Assembly (NCBI GenBank): GCA_003024785.1 | Contig: PUQB01000224.1 | Location: 1-64,000, forward strand | Reading direction: 5' to 3' | DNA: 64,000 nucleotides | Origin: Selaginella tamariscina | Lineage: Eukaryota > Streptophyta > Lycopodiopsida > Selaginellales > Selaginellaceae | Shown here: in pieces, positions 50,456 to 61,939 of the stretch | Layout: the number at the start of each line of letters is the position of its first letter | Numbering within the stretch: the stretch's first letter is position 1 | Position numbers and translations under genes: made by a program | Notes under the pieces: generated by a model | Databases searched by the model: none | What the model was told of the DNA's origin: nothing | Seen by the model: only the letters and a program-made list of their open reading frames with translations

Positions 50456-52700
50456 TTGGAGGGAACAAGAGAGAGAGGTAAACCCCACGGGCCTTCGGGG
50501 CGAAGGCACGGCCGAAGTAGCGGCGTTAAGAACCGGGGGAAGGGGCACCCAACGGGGAGCGGGGACTCCAGTCCCACACGAGTGGCCAGCTCACAGGTCA
50601 CATGGTTCACGAGGGTGGACCACAGCGTGAGCACGTAAAACGGGGCAATAATGGCAGGCGGCACCATGAATGCCCTGATTATGGCACATGGAAGGAGCGC
50701 GGCCGTATCCAGCGAGGTAGGCCCACGTAGGCACCATCTTCAAAGACAACAAGGGGTGAGCCAGGGCACGCCACTTTTCACAGGAAGATCGACCATTCCC
50801 AGCAGCAAAGATGGAGTGGACCACAGAACAAGCCGGTGACCATCCAGCATCCAGGTGCGGTACGAAGGCCAGGATAGGAGCGTGGCTCGTAGCCCCCAGG
50901 TTCTCCAGATTTCAGAGTTGATCAGCAGACCCAACGTGCGAGGGTGCGAAGCAGATGCGACTGCTCGACTTTTCGATGCCCTTGGGGAGAAGTAGAGAAG
51001 CCCGGATTCACAGCACAGCCAATTCATCCAGACCGTACAGCTGGAGACGGGAAAACCAAGCGAGAGGAGCTGCGATTCAGGTTAGGCGGCTCTTGCGAGC
51101 TTCTGCATCGATCTCAACGAGCTGGCCGCAATGTTCTGTCTACCGAAAAGGCATACTCCTGGACGACCTGGGGGAACCCAAACGCCAGTGGTTCCCCACC
51201 AACCGAATGAAATCGCATGTCCCGACTCTCCATATAGGAAGGGGACGAAGTGGACGAGTTCCTGCGCTTACGGTGTTTATGTTCACCGGAAGGAAGAGAG
51301 GCGGGTCGCCACGCTGGCGAGCGCCCTCTGCAGCGCCTGGGAAGGAGTCGCAGTGGATTGGGGACTGCCTCAGGCACTACATGATACCAGCCCTGACCCA
51401 CGGCATCAACAGGGATCCGGAAGGGAACCGGACAAAGGCTCACAACGGCGCCACCTCAGCGTGATGATCGCCTGGATAGTCAACCGAACCCCGATTCTCC
51501 TACGAAGCAATTCTACTCAGCACCATCGGGGAATCGGGGCAGGAGAACAGGCGGCCCCAGCCAAACCAAGAAGGGAAACAGCCGACACTCCGGAGTCTTC
51601 GCGAAAACGTGCGAGAGAAGACTCCCCTGCGGAGCAAGCCAGGGGAAGAGGACTGCGGGGAAAGGATCGGAGGGCCTCCACCACGGTGTCCCCACCGGCA
51701 GCTCCAGGAGCAGAGGCCCCACCAACCCAAGGCCTGCGAACACGGGGAGGGCCCCGCCGGCCCCTCACAAGCCAACGAAGTGAACAGCGAGGAAGACACA
51801 GCAACGTGCTGAAGGGGACGTACAAATACTTCAACGCGAAGGGCTATGGACCTCTACAGTGCATATGGATCTATCCAAGGCCTTCGGCCAAATCCGGAAG
51901 TCCATAGCGGTGTACAATGGGTTGGATCTCAAGGGGTTACCGGAGCACGACGCAATAATACAGAGCTCACAGATAACTACCGAACCGCTCAAAAGGAGGC
52001 CCGGGAGTACTCGGACTAGCTCATCAAGGGAATCCAACTTTGGGACATCACGGAAGCCGGAGGAAGCAAGCAGAGGAGACGTGTCAATAGTTAACCAATA
52101 GTTGGATCATTACAAATCAAGTATGACCATATCCAAAAGCTTCCACGACCAACTAGGACGGGAGTTTGAGCAGGTCACGGTGGAGAAGGAGTGACAGGTT
52201 TTTGAGCTAGGATCCACACTTGAGCAACGCAAAGCAGAGCTCAGCCGGGTTCACCAAGAGCTGGCCGCAGCCAAAGAAGAGCTGCATCGAGCCACCACCT
52301 AGCTCGAAATCATCCTCGCATCTTCCTCAGAGAGACCCACGCCCGAGTCGTACGGAGCTCTGGTGACCATCTCCCCACTCGTGGAGCGCCAACCAGTTGA
52401 AGAACCACTGACTCGACCGAACCATCATGGAGCTAGAAGTACACACCCAGCTACAGGCCCAACTCCTCGCGGCAAGGGAATAGGAGCTGCAACACTCGCA
52501 AGAACGGCGCAGGACCTGGAGGGTCAGCTCAAGTAGGTTCGGGAGCAACAGGCAAGGTCCGAGGCAAAGCTCCGAAGTGATCGCGCTACGGGAGGTGACC
52601 ATCACCACACTAAAAACCACGCTAGCTGCAACAGAGAACAAAATCGCCATGTACCTGGAGCTCCAAGGGGTAGATACCTAGGGCACATGGCCCGAGGACG
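50456..52700 (+). pseudogene. Extra 3' region of element B with coiled-coil coding potential
   Basis: Between pol and the 3' LTR. 51131-51907 is one open frame of 258 codons with a charged Pro/Arg-rich stretch (RRETADTPESSRKRARED). At 52200-52310 the frame reads LEQRKAELSRVHQELAAAKE, a strong coiled-coil pattern, and 52490-52560 another (ARTAQDLEGQL). Such additional 3' ORFs are known in Tat/Ogre-type elements; their role is not established. Product unrecognised. Confidence 0.5.
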
Positions 52701-52721
52701 CGCCAACGAATAAGTCCGGGC

Positions 52722-53427
52722 TGGTTGACGGTGGCCCGACACTATCACATGGCCAGCAGGCGGGACGTCCACTAGCACGGACGAGCGACGGGATGAAGTG
52801 CCGGATAAGGGAGGTACTTCAGGTACAAACTGATGGCGACGTTGTCAGGCGGCGGCGTAACCAGGCGTAGATCCGATCGTCCGGACCAACTACTCAGGGT
52901 ACGAAGGACAGCACGCGTGGGGAGGCGCATAAATGTGGCAGGCAGGACTCTATCACCAGGCAGCAAACCAATGGGAAGGTGCCACATGTACCTAGGGTCT
53001 AATGTAGGTAACCCACTATATAAGCCGGAAGGCGGGTAGTGGGTCAGGGTCTTTTTGGAGTCATGTCTGCGTCTTATATCTTGCTCCACTGTCGGAGATA
53101 GTTTGTACTCAGACAGGTAATATATATATATATATATATATATATATCCATTTTCCTTCTATTCACCTTACAAGCAGGCATCCCCACTTGCCCGACTCCT
53201 GGGCCCCGCAACACTCTCTGCCCAGTTATCTCAGTAGAACTCCCCCTTACCTGTACACGGGCCCTCGCGGCGTCCGGGTAGAGGCCATCCAATACCTTCC
53301 ATTACTCCTGAGGTAAGGCATGGCTTGCCGGTCGAACCCCCGAGGTTGGACGCTCTCAACAGCATCCTAGCGACCACTGCAACTTCCTGAGAAGCATCAC
53401 ATCTGGCCTGCGGAGTCCCGACAACCA
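52722..53427 (+). repeat. 3' LTR of element B
   Basis: TGGTTGACGGTGGCCCGACA to CCCGACAACCA. Differs from the 5' LTR by scattered substitutions, an ATGGGAAGGTGCCAC-type insertion near 52972 and a longer (TA)n (53120-53146). Confidence 0.9.
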
Positions 53428-53432
53428 ACATG

Positions 53433-54116
53433 CCGTTCATGTTCTTCTCGAGTCTTGGAAAATATCAGGATGTTGTCTAGGTACATAATGACAAACAAAT
53501 CCAAGAAATCCTAGAAAATATCATTAGCCATGTGTTGGAAAACAGCAAGTGCATTTGTTATGCCTAACGACATTAATACATACTCGAAATGTCCGTAGTG
53601 TGTACAGAATGCTGTTTTCCATTTGTCCCCTTCTCAGATTCAGATAAAATTGTACGCTCCTCTTAAATCGATCTTTGTGAAATACCGAGCATTAGAAAGA
53701 CACTCGAGCATGTCGGAGATGAGCGGGAGAGGATACTTGTTTGAAATGGTGACCTTATTCAGATCCCGGTAGTCCACCATGAGCCAGAGATTTCCATCCT
53801 TCTTGGAAACAAAGAATACTGGGGCACCAGCTAGTGATCGTGAATGACGGATAAATCCGATGACAAGATTCTCCTCAATGTATTTCTCCAACTCTTTCAG
53901 TGAGAGATCGTAGATGGGACCGAAGAATGGCTGCTTACCCTCAACGAGATCGATAGGACAGTTGTACTCACGGTGCGGTGGCAAGGTAGAAGCTCTCTTT
54001 TTGTTGAAGACGTTTGCAAAATCAGCATACTGCTTTGGTAAGGCAAGAGGAACATGAACAAAAATCCTTAGCAAAGCAGAGATAGACTGTGATCGCGAAC
54101 ACGGACACTGGGTCAT
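53433..54116 (-). pseudogene. RT core of element A
   Basis: [38 protein letters not shown] and [14 protein letters not shown] are RT motifs; beyond 53640 the - strand continues to a [11 protein letters not shown]-type catalytic motif (usual YxDD; here D-N) and stops at element B at 53432. Confidence 0.82.
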
Positions 54117-54582
54117 GTTGGCTATCTTTCTTGAACTGCTTCAAGGTGATATACGAAACTTGAAGCGGAGGAGGAACTGGAACAGGATCGGAATCAAAGA
54201 GTGTGGTCGGAGTTGAAACAACTGGGAAACTATTTATGAAACGTTCTCTCCAACTAGGATTCACCAACTCGATCCACGGCAAACCAAGGATAATCATAGA
54301 GTCCGAAATAAAAACAACACTAAAGAAGATGTTGCACACAGTACCACAAGTAACGACCTCAACAAACGCTGTGTCATTTATTACCGCTCCAAATTTGATA
54401 TCTTGTCCATCAATGACCCATATAGAACTAGGAGTCTTCAAAGGATGTAGACGAATCCCGTGCTTGACAGCAAAATTCTTGTTAATGAAATTTGCGTTCG
54501 CTCTGCTATCCACCAAAACTTTACCAAAGAACTCTACCTCTGGCGTCTTCAGCTGCACTGGAACATGGAACGGCTTGCACAC
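54022..54582 (-). pseudogene. Protease region of element A
   Basis: 186-codon frame; VLVDSRANANFINKNFA carries the active-site position, where the usual D-S/T-G is D-S-R, so the glycine is lost. SMIILGLPWIELVNPSW is the conserved ILGxPWL block downstream. Confidence 0.8.
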
Positions 54583-54739
54583 CTTCGTGGATGGAATGGA
54601 TCCAAGACGAGGAAGAGAAGATGTTTAAATTGAGTGAAGAGCCTTGAGGAACATGAGTTATTCCATGGTAATCCAGTCAAACAGCTCCTATTCGGGCTGG
54701 ATCTTCTCATTTCCTAGCAGCACAGCAAGGGCCACTTCA

Positions 54740-55620
54740 CGAGCTTGCTTTGGACGTCGATGACAATTCTCCAACTTGTGGTACAGGTCCCCACAGTACA
54801 GACAAAGCTTGTACTGAATCCGCTTCTGACGTTCAATTGGCAAAAGCTTGCCTCGACATGATCACCCTAATTCACTGAGAAAGATGATAAATCAGCAGAT
54901 GAAGAAACAGGGATTGGAGAAATGGAAGAAGATGGCACCAAAAAGAAAGAAGGAACAGCAAAATTCAGCAACATGTCTTCAAAAAGTTGGCAAAGAAGTA
55001 CGTCGACGTTCTTTTTGCTCGATCAACCAGTTGTCACAATGGATTGCCAACTCTATCATGCTGGTGAGGGTTTCCAAAACAGCAAAATTCACCAACATGT
55101 TTTTGATCTCGTCCTGCAACCCCAACCGGAAAACCTCCTTGAGAGCACAATCTCCTCAGGTGACATCATAAGCAAGGAGTTGGAACTTCGATGCATACTC
55201 TGCTACCGACATACCCCCTTGGTGAAGCTGGCGGAGTTTGGTGATGGCAGCACTCTCACGATCCACATCACTAAACATCGTCGTGAACCGTTCCACAAAC
55301 TCCTCAAAATTCTCAAGGATTGGATCATTGTTCTCCAGCAAGGCTGAGAACCACGAAAAAACAAAATCGAAAAGCAGTGATCCGATCAATCCGACCTTAA
55401 TAGGTTTTGTGCTGTAGCACCTTGGCTGCATCACAATCCGTAGACGAACTTGATTGAGAAAACCTTGGAACTTTGATCGAGTACCATCAAACTTTTTGAG
55501 CATGTTGATCTTTGGTTCTAGAGAATTCACACACTGTCGGAACTGATCATTCTCCAGGTGTAGTTGTTCAATCTGCTGCTGGAGGGCAACAACTTGCTCA
55601 TGAAGAGCATGCTTGGACAT
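54740..55620 (-). pseudogene. gag region of element A with zinc knuckle
   Basis: ATG at 55620 starts MSKHALHEQVVALQQQIEQL, a coiled-coil-like start; the capsid core has KFDGTRSKFQGFLNQV and GLIGSLLFDFVFSWFSALLE. A CCHC knuckle, CLYCGDLYHKLENC, is read at 54804-54763 in another frame. Confidence 0.82.
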
Positions 55621-55762
55621 GATGAGTCAAAGAAGAAAATCGGGGAGACACTGGCGCTGCGAGATCTCTTCCTTCACTCCCCCACAAAAAGAAGAAAGAA
55701 AGAAAACGGGATCGATGACAAGCGGGAGTAGAAGCTTGTCACTACTTCAGAATCATTCAAAC

Positions 55763-56143
55763 TGTCACGATCTTGTATAAAGGGCGAAGCCTTTAGAACA
55801 AGGGCGAAACCTTTGAGCTGAAAGGAGGAGATTGTATTCAAGAGAGAAATGAATACAAAATGAAACACAAAGTTGAAGACTGGTGTTGAATAATTTTGAG
55901 AAACTTAGAATTAGAACCTTGTTTATATATCTGAGGTCATGAGGATTATGTGGTCCACAACTAGTCTGGAATGTGTGGTCCACAACTGGTCTGGAACATG
56001 CGTATGAATATACGCCTTGCTATTGATGGTATAATTCAGCATCCAGGATCATACAGACAAGTTGGCTAACACATATGTGTGTTAACAAAAAGGTTTCGGG
56101 TTTAAGTCTTGTGAAAGGTAAAAAATAACCCATGATCCTGACA
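55763..56143 (-). repeat. LTR of element A, right (5' in element sense)
   Basis: TGTCACGATCTTGTATAAAG to ATGATCCTGACA, about 381 bp, aligned along its length with 40875-41254 with many substitutions. Confidence 0.88.
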
Positions 56144-56159
56144 CTTAGAGCCTGACTCG

Positions 56160-57430
56160 GATGTCCAAATAGACATGAGACTTATGATCCTATCTTAAGT
56201 CCCCTAAAATAATTAGCCCTTGAACTTTAGAGGATTTCATGATCCTATCTTAAGTCCCCTAAAATAATTATCCCTCGAACCTTAGAAGATAATCTGAGTA
56301 AAGAGTAAACTTTAGGATCCTGCCCTATCTTAAGTCCCCTAAAATAATTATCCCACGAATCTTAGAGGATTTCATGATCCTATCTTAAATCCCTTAAAAT
56401 AATTATCCCTTGAACCTTAGAAGATAATATGAGAAAAGAGTAAACTTTAGGATTCTACCCTATCTTTTAAGTCCCCTAAAATAATTATCCCTCGAACCTT
56501 AGAGGATCATGAAATCCTCTAAGGTTCGAGGGATAATTATGTCTATTTGGACATGAAACTTATGATCCTATCTTAAGTCCCTTAAAATAATTATCCCTCG
56601 AACCTTAGAGGATAATCTGAGTAAAGAGTAAACTTTAGGATCCCACCCTATCTTAAGTCCCCTAAAATAATTATCCCTCGAACCTTAGAGGATTTCATGA
56701 TCCTATCTTAAGTCCCCTAAATAATTATCCCTCGAACCTTAGAGGATTTCATGATCCTATCTTAAGTCCCCTAAAATAATTAGCCCTTGAACTTTATAGG
56801 ATTTCATGATCCTATCTTAAGTCCCTTAAAATAATTATCCCTCGAACCTTAGAGGATAATCTGAGTAAAGAGTAAACTTTAGGATCTTGCCCTATATGAA
56901 GTCCCTAAAAAATTATCTCTTAAACCTTAGAGGATAATCTGAGTAAAGAGTAAACTTTAAGATCCGCCCTATCTGAAGTCCCCTAAAATAATTATCCCTC
57001 GAACCTTAGAGGATTTCATGATCCTATCTTAAGTCCCCTAAAATAATTATCCCTCGAACCTTAAAGGATAATCTGAGTAAAGAGTAAACTTTAGGATCAT
57101 GCCCTTTTAAGTCCCCTAAAATAATTATCCCTCAAACCTTAGAGGATTTCATGATCCTATCTTAAGTCCCCTAAAATAATTATACCTCGAACCTTAGAGG
57201 ATAATCTGAGTAAAGAATAAACTTTAGGATCCTACCCTATCTTAAGTCCCCTAAAATAATTATCCTTCGAACCTTAAAAGATAATCTGAGTAAACTTTAA
57301 GATCCTGCCCTAGGAGACCTAAACAGTAAACTTTAGGATCCTACCCTATCTTAAGTCCCCTAAAATAATTATCCTCGAACCTTAGAGGATAATCTGAATA
57401 AACTTTAGGATCCTGCCCTAGGAGACCTAA
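56160..57430. repeat. Minisatellite expansion inside solo LTR copy 6
   Basis: About 1.25 kb of repeats of two related units. The short unit (about 55 bp) contains TCTTAAGTCCCCTAAAATAA and CCTCGAACCTTAGAGGAT then TTCATGATCC. The longer unit (about 80 bp) adds AATCTGAGTAAAGAGTAAAC. Copies 3 and 5 of the solo-LTR family have only one or two relatives of this unit at the same place. Confidence 0.88.
56481..56540. repeat. Perfect 27-bp inverted repeat, 6-nt loop
   Basis: The arm 56481-56507 (ATAATTATCC to TTAGAGGAT) is exactly reversed at 56514-56540, separated by CATGAA. It lies in the minisatellite and represents one unit in opposite orientation, followed by a restart of the array's first phrase (GTCTATTTGGACATGA). 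Confidence 0.9.
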
Positions 57431-57660
57431 ACATGCCAATGCTCTAACTTCATCAAGGAGTATGAAAGAGCTCTTGCTAATGAGCTTAGGTTGTTTAACT
57501 CTTGGACATATTCACACACCCTCAAGAAGAACACCCTTAGCCAAGTAGGCTTGTTAGCACACTCAATTATGAGTGATAACCTTCCTTAAGTGAATGCCCA
57601 AGGCTTAGCATCCTAATTTGAGCATAAGCATGCCTACTTGTTAGGATATTCAAACATCTA

Positions 57661-60558
57661 TTAACTTTTTGGCTTAGACCATGGTTTTTATTATTTATGA
57701 ATAGTAAATCCTATTTTTAAATTAAAATTATAAATTAATAATTTATACAATGAATAAATTTAAAAAGGTAATTATAAAATTAAATAATATAAGATTAAAT
57801 TTATATATTTAATTTATTTTAAAATCATTATATAAATTGGTTTAAAATTTAATGATTTAAACCACTATGGTTTATTTAGTTATTTAAATTATGGTCTAAG
57901 TTAAAATTGTTAATTTCATGTATCCAACCCCTAAGTGTCAAACGTGAAGATACTCAATTTGAAGGTGTTGCAGATGCAACAAATGTGCTCAATGAACCAA
58001 TGGATCAACCAGCCAAAGGTGGGGTTATGCTTCCCAATCCTTCACGTAGGTTTATAGTTGTTGCAACAAGTCTCTTCCATGCACCTCCATGATGTCAGGG
58101 AAGGGACCGAATATAGAACATTTAGAATGTTCTACAATTAATGCATCGATCAAAGCAGTTACAAAAACATTGAATACTCTTGAAGAGAAACAAGAGGCAA
58201 CTCCCATTCATCCTAAGGCACCAGCTCCACCAAGCAGTACTCAACATGTATTTAGCATCCTTGTCCTTTTGGATATGCCACTGTAACAACAATACAACAT
58301 TGTAAACGATATTGTAGTTCCAACCGATTTATCACAATTGCATCTTTGAGAGGTTGTCAGATTGCTAGTTGAGGATGGTCAAAAGTTTGGAAAGGGAAGC
58401 ATTCCTTCTTATACAACAGAATAGATTGTCCATTCAAGTTCCAAGATAGGTGAAGGGAACGTTCTTGTTTATATCTTACAATTGCATGCAGTTCAACTAC
58501 CTTATCCACCTAAGCCAGACATGAGCATAGTTGAAGATTTGGGATGCAATCTAGGTTGGATAATGATCTTTTCATTGGCAAGGATACAAAAGTTCTTCAT
58601 CCTACAACTTTCAATATTGGAGGTAGGCATCAAGTTTTAGCTTTTGTTTTGCTAACTTGATTTTTTATAGGTGCTGCTGGTGCTATTGTCTCTATGACAA
58701 CTATTGTTGTTGCTATTGCTATTAATGTGACAACTACTATTGCTGCACAAATGAGGTTGACCATGAAAGGAGAAGCCAACTCAAAATTGATAAGAAGATA
58801 AACTTGTAAACTTGATAGAAGAAAAGAGAAGCAATTCAAGCAACTCACAAAGTATTCTTTCATTCACTAGTTTGTTTAATCTATTTGAAACATCAAGAGA
58901 AAAAAGCTTTCATTTTGTTCTTTTTCTTTTGATCTTTTGCTATATTCAATTTTAAAGTGCTCAAGCCTTGTAGAACTTTACTAAGAACAATCAAGTTCTT
59001 ATTGCTCTTGTCATTTAGATTCAGAACTGGAGCCAGAGAACTTGCTAGAGTTGAAGAGCTTGCTTTGTCTTCTACGTCATCTTAGTGTTCTCTTTTGATT
59101 TGCTCTTTTCAAATGAGAAGCTTGCAACTGCTTCATATGTAGTAAATGGTTCATATATTGAATCGCTAAATCCTATAACCTCTTGAGCACATTCACCTCA
59201 TGAATCATAGACAAATGAGCCTTTACGACCAACTTTCACCCCATAAAATTTCTTTTTGCCTATGGAACAATGAGATTAGAGAGACACAACACAATGTTGC
59301 AATTGCACAATGAAAAAGAATGAATGACCCTATCCAAAAACAATGATGACATGGCAAAGTATTGCTTGTGTGGCAAAAGTATTGTGACATGGTTGTAAAT
59401 TGATGACAAGACAATTTTTTCTGACATATTCTAGAATATACCTTGCAATGTGGTTTTTATTTTAAAATTGTGAAAAGAACACAAAATGTTTTCATGGATG
59501 TTTTTAGGTCTAAAGTTTTCTAATGTACTAGAACATTTAAAACACGAAATGTCAATCCTTGGACTTAGGAGTTATTGAATGAACCTAATTATTGTGCTCT
59601 TTGGGGAATGAATATAATAGAAACAAGTCAATTAAGAAATGTAATATATAGAGATCATTGGTTAAGGCACTAGATATAACTTGAGTTTCCTAATTCCCAC
59701 ATCAGTTTGTTAGAAAGGTATATTAACTTATATCTGCTCCCTGAAATGGTCGGTGTTTTAAAAGAGTACAAGGTAAGTTGGAAAGGCAAATGGTAGTGCT
59801 ATAACACTTGGTACCAAGTGGATAGACTAATTTCAGGTTGGCATAACCTTTGTTATATACATGTGTACAGCCATGTGCCTCTGGGATTGCCTCTAGCTAG
59901 ATTGACACATTTACAAAAATAAGGTTTTAAAAATAGTACTCTCGTGTCAAAAAAGAGCTTATATCCAATAAACATTTCATACTTAGTCTGGCATAACTAT
60001 ATACTAATGAAGGATATGTATAGTAGCAAACCCTTTTGTAAGAGGTAATGAGAAACACTGAGAGATGCATAAATGTGATGTTATAATACCGTAACATGTG
60101 AAGATGTGCAACCATTGAAAAATTAAAGAAACGTGTTGGCATTTAGTTAAGCATTTAAGATGGACTTAAATTGCTTGACGACAGGGTCATTAAGTGTCTT
60201 TAAAAGTTAAGGAATAAAGCAAAGGCTTTATTTCTTACTAACCTAGGGGCTGGCAGTCAACATTAATTAGAAGCCTCCAATATAAATTCCAGTTAAGTAA
60301 AGAAATTAACTATTATGTTGTCTACGTTGGGTGACAAACTTTGCAAACTTGCAAAGATCTCCAGGTGACTTTATGTTGTAGGTGATGCCTCCGGCATTTG
60401 AGTTTTTGACTTAATGAACGATAGTTTTGAAGTACTTAATTTCGCATAATGCAAGAGAGATAATGAAAATTATATGAACTTTTTGCTGACTCTGCATAAA
60501 GTGATATGTTAGTTTTGTAATTTTCTTTAATATTATATAGTCTTGGAGTTGGATGTCA
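57661..60558. other. AT-rich region with possible decayed transposon coding sequence
   Basis: 57700-57900 is nearly pure A/T. 57907-58700 is more complex: open frames include NVLNEPMDQPAKGGVMLPNP and, near 58490, VQLPYPPKPDMSIVEDLGCN. The latter recalls a block found in plant CACTA-type proteins, but the resemblance is weak. 58900-60558: nothing recognised. Confidence 0.35.
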
Positions 60559-61847
60559 ACAAAGTAGTATATGTAATGAGAGTTCCTGAGTTCATAAATG
60601 AGCTTTTATCGGTATAAGCTTTTACTTGTGTCGCTAAGGCACAACTCTATGTTGTGCCGCCTCAACTTCTAGATAATAGGGATATGTCCCACTTTTGAGA
60701 TATCTTACCCTTAACATTAGCAAATCCGTGCCTAGGAGGTCTTATCGAATTACACGTTTCAAGGGTAAAAAATTAAGGCATATCTCCAACCTCTTCCTCC
60801 ACATCAAGCTAAGTGTAACACTCACAACTAAGTAGGGCACATATGTGTCTTTGTCCAACTGTGGGTGTGAGATTTTAGTCAACAAGTTTTCTTTACCAAG
60901 TTCTTGAGGGTTCATATATGGGTTCTAGAGTTAGTATTTGAGAGCCACATTTGTGGCACCTAGTGTAACTTTTAAATTTAAGGGGCTATGGCACGATAAT
61001 GTCACATGAAGATGTGACACTAGGCTAGATGACACACAATATAACACTCGAGACATGCCCTTTAGGGTTGTCTTATGGGCTCAATGTCAAGGGGTTGGAC
61101 TTCACAAGAAAGCCTTTTGAAAATGGTAAAATCTTTGGCCACTTATGATCAATAACACGGTGGTTATTGATCTTATTTTCTCTAGCAAGTAGGTATGCTT
61201 GTGTGCTAAGACTTGGGCATTCATTCAAGGAAGGTTAAGTTTCCTAATTGAATGTGCTATTGGCACACTCAACTAAAGGGGGGTCTTCTCCTTAGGGTGC
61301 AAGAGTTGAATGACATAAGTTCATTAGCAAGAGCCCAATCATGAGGCATTTACAAGGTCATGTACTTGGGTTATTCAAGCTTAGACTTGAGGAGTTTACT
61401 TAGCAGAATATTTGTGTTTGCATATGGTGCACATTAAATATTAACCTTAGGTCTAGGTACAACTCAACCACTCAAACCCTTAGGGGTTAATTGTGGATCA
61501 GGGTACCCCTTGTTGCCCAAAAGGTGTTATACTCTTGAACAAGGGTGATTCTTTAAGGTATAAGTGAAATGCCTTAGCTCTATCGTGAGGGTATGTGTGG
61601 GACACATCTTCTTGGTGTGGGTTAGGGCATGAACTTGTCTAGGTTTCATAAGGCAATATCCTAAAGTTTTCTTTAGGGTTCGGAGGGTAATCATTCTAGG
61701 GACTTAAGGTGGGATCCTAAGTCTCATGTAAGCATTTGAGTTAAACTCACATGGTCATCTTAAAAGACTTAACATTACTGACACATTGTTAACGCTGGAT
61801 ACTCATTTGATAGTCACATATTGGCCCTTCGAATTAAAACTTTGACA
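60559..61847 (-). mobile_element. Solo-LTR family, copy 7, 3'-truncated
   Basis: Inverted relative to copy 3. Its 5' end (AAAACTTTGACA read on +) is at 61847 and it runs leftward through GGGGTTGGACTTCACAAG, GTGTCGCTAAGGCACAAC and other landmarks to about 60559, where the terminal 250-300 bp including the hairpin are lost. Confidence 0.75.
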
Positions 61848-61939
61848 AAGTGAGCATATTTCCTATAACATCTAAGGCATTTTAATATAGTTTAGCATGT
61901 AACAATAATTTAAGAGTAATCATAATAAAAATTATGACA
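61848..61939 (+). mobile_element. Solo-LTR family, 92-bp 3' end fragment
   Basis: AAGTGAGCATATTTCCTATA, then the family 3' end and its hairpin CATAATAAAAATTATG then ACA at 61939. It directly abuts the 5' end of inverted copy 7. Confidence 0.72.

Larger units (their letters stand above)
43288..53427 (+). mobile_element. Ty3-type LTR retrotransposon B, 10.1 kb, inserted in the RT of element A
   Basis: Perfect target duplication ACATG at 43283-43287 and 53428-53432. LTRs 43288-43970 and 52722-53427 begin TGGTTG and end GACCA or CAACCA, giving an inverted terminus. The internal start TTTTGGCGACCATGGAGGG resembles primer sites of plant Ty3 elements. Gag-pol domains on the + strand are recognisable but shattered, and about 2.2 kb of extra sequence lies between integrase and 3' LTR. 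Base composition is clearly GC-richer than the surroundings. Length, lack of chromodomain and 3' extra region suggest the Tat lineage (inference). Confidence 0.88.
40875..56143 (-). mobile_element. Ty3-type LTR retrotransposon A, itself split by element B
   Basis: LTRs at 40875-41254 and 55763-56143 are similar but clearly diverged. All coding domains read on the - strand: gag (55620-55156), zinc knuckle (54804-54763), protease, RT, then after the gap made by element B, RNase H and integrase (to 41443). Flanking 5-mers are CTGAA and CTTAG (three of five match), so the target duplication is decayed. Without element B it would be about 5.1 kb. Confidence 0.88.
40773..57660 (+). mobile_element. 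Solo LTR, copy 6, interrupted by nested elements A and B
   Basis: The 5' part is 40773-40874 (TGTCAATGTTTTTACCCAAA to AGATGACCCTGAA); it resumes at 56144 (CTTAGAGCCTGACTCGGATG) and continues with family landmarks to about 57660, where it is truncated. The junctions fit the order seen in copies 3 and 5. The 3' half, including the hairpin, is missing. The part near the insertion has expanded into the minisatellite at 56160-57430. Confidence 0.8.

Noticed and set aside
44177-51834. Long minus-strand open frames across element B
   Set aside because: They are shadows of the GC-rich + strand gag-pol; no recognised domains, and all Ty3 motifs read on +.
56160-57430. Regularly spaced repeats resembling a CRISPR array
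   Set aside because: Units are contiguous and related throughout, with no unique spacers, in a plant nuclear setting; it is a minisatellite within an LTR.
57907-58286. Possible endogenous pararetrovirus or CACTA gene
   Set aside because: The frames are short, and the single suggestive block near 58490 is too weak; no RT or transposase core seen.
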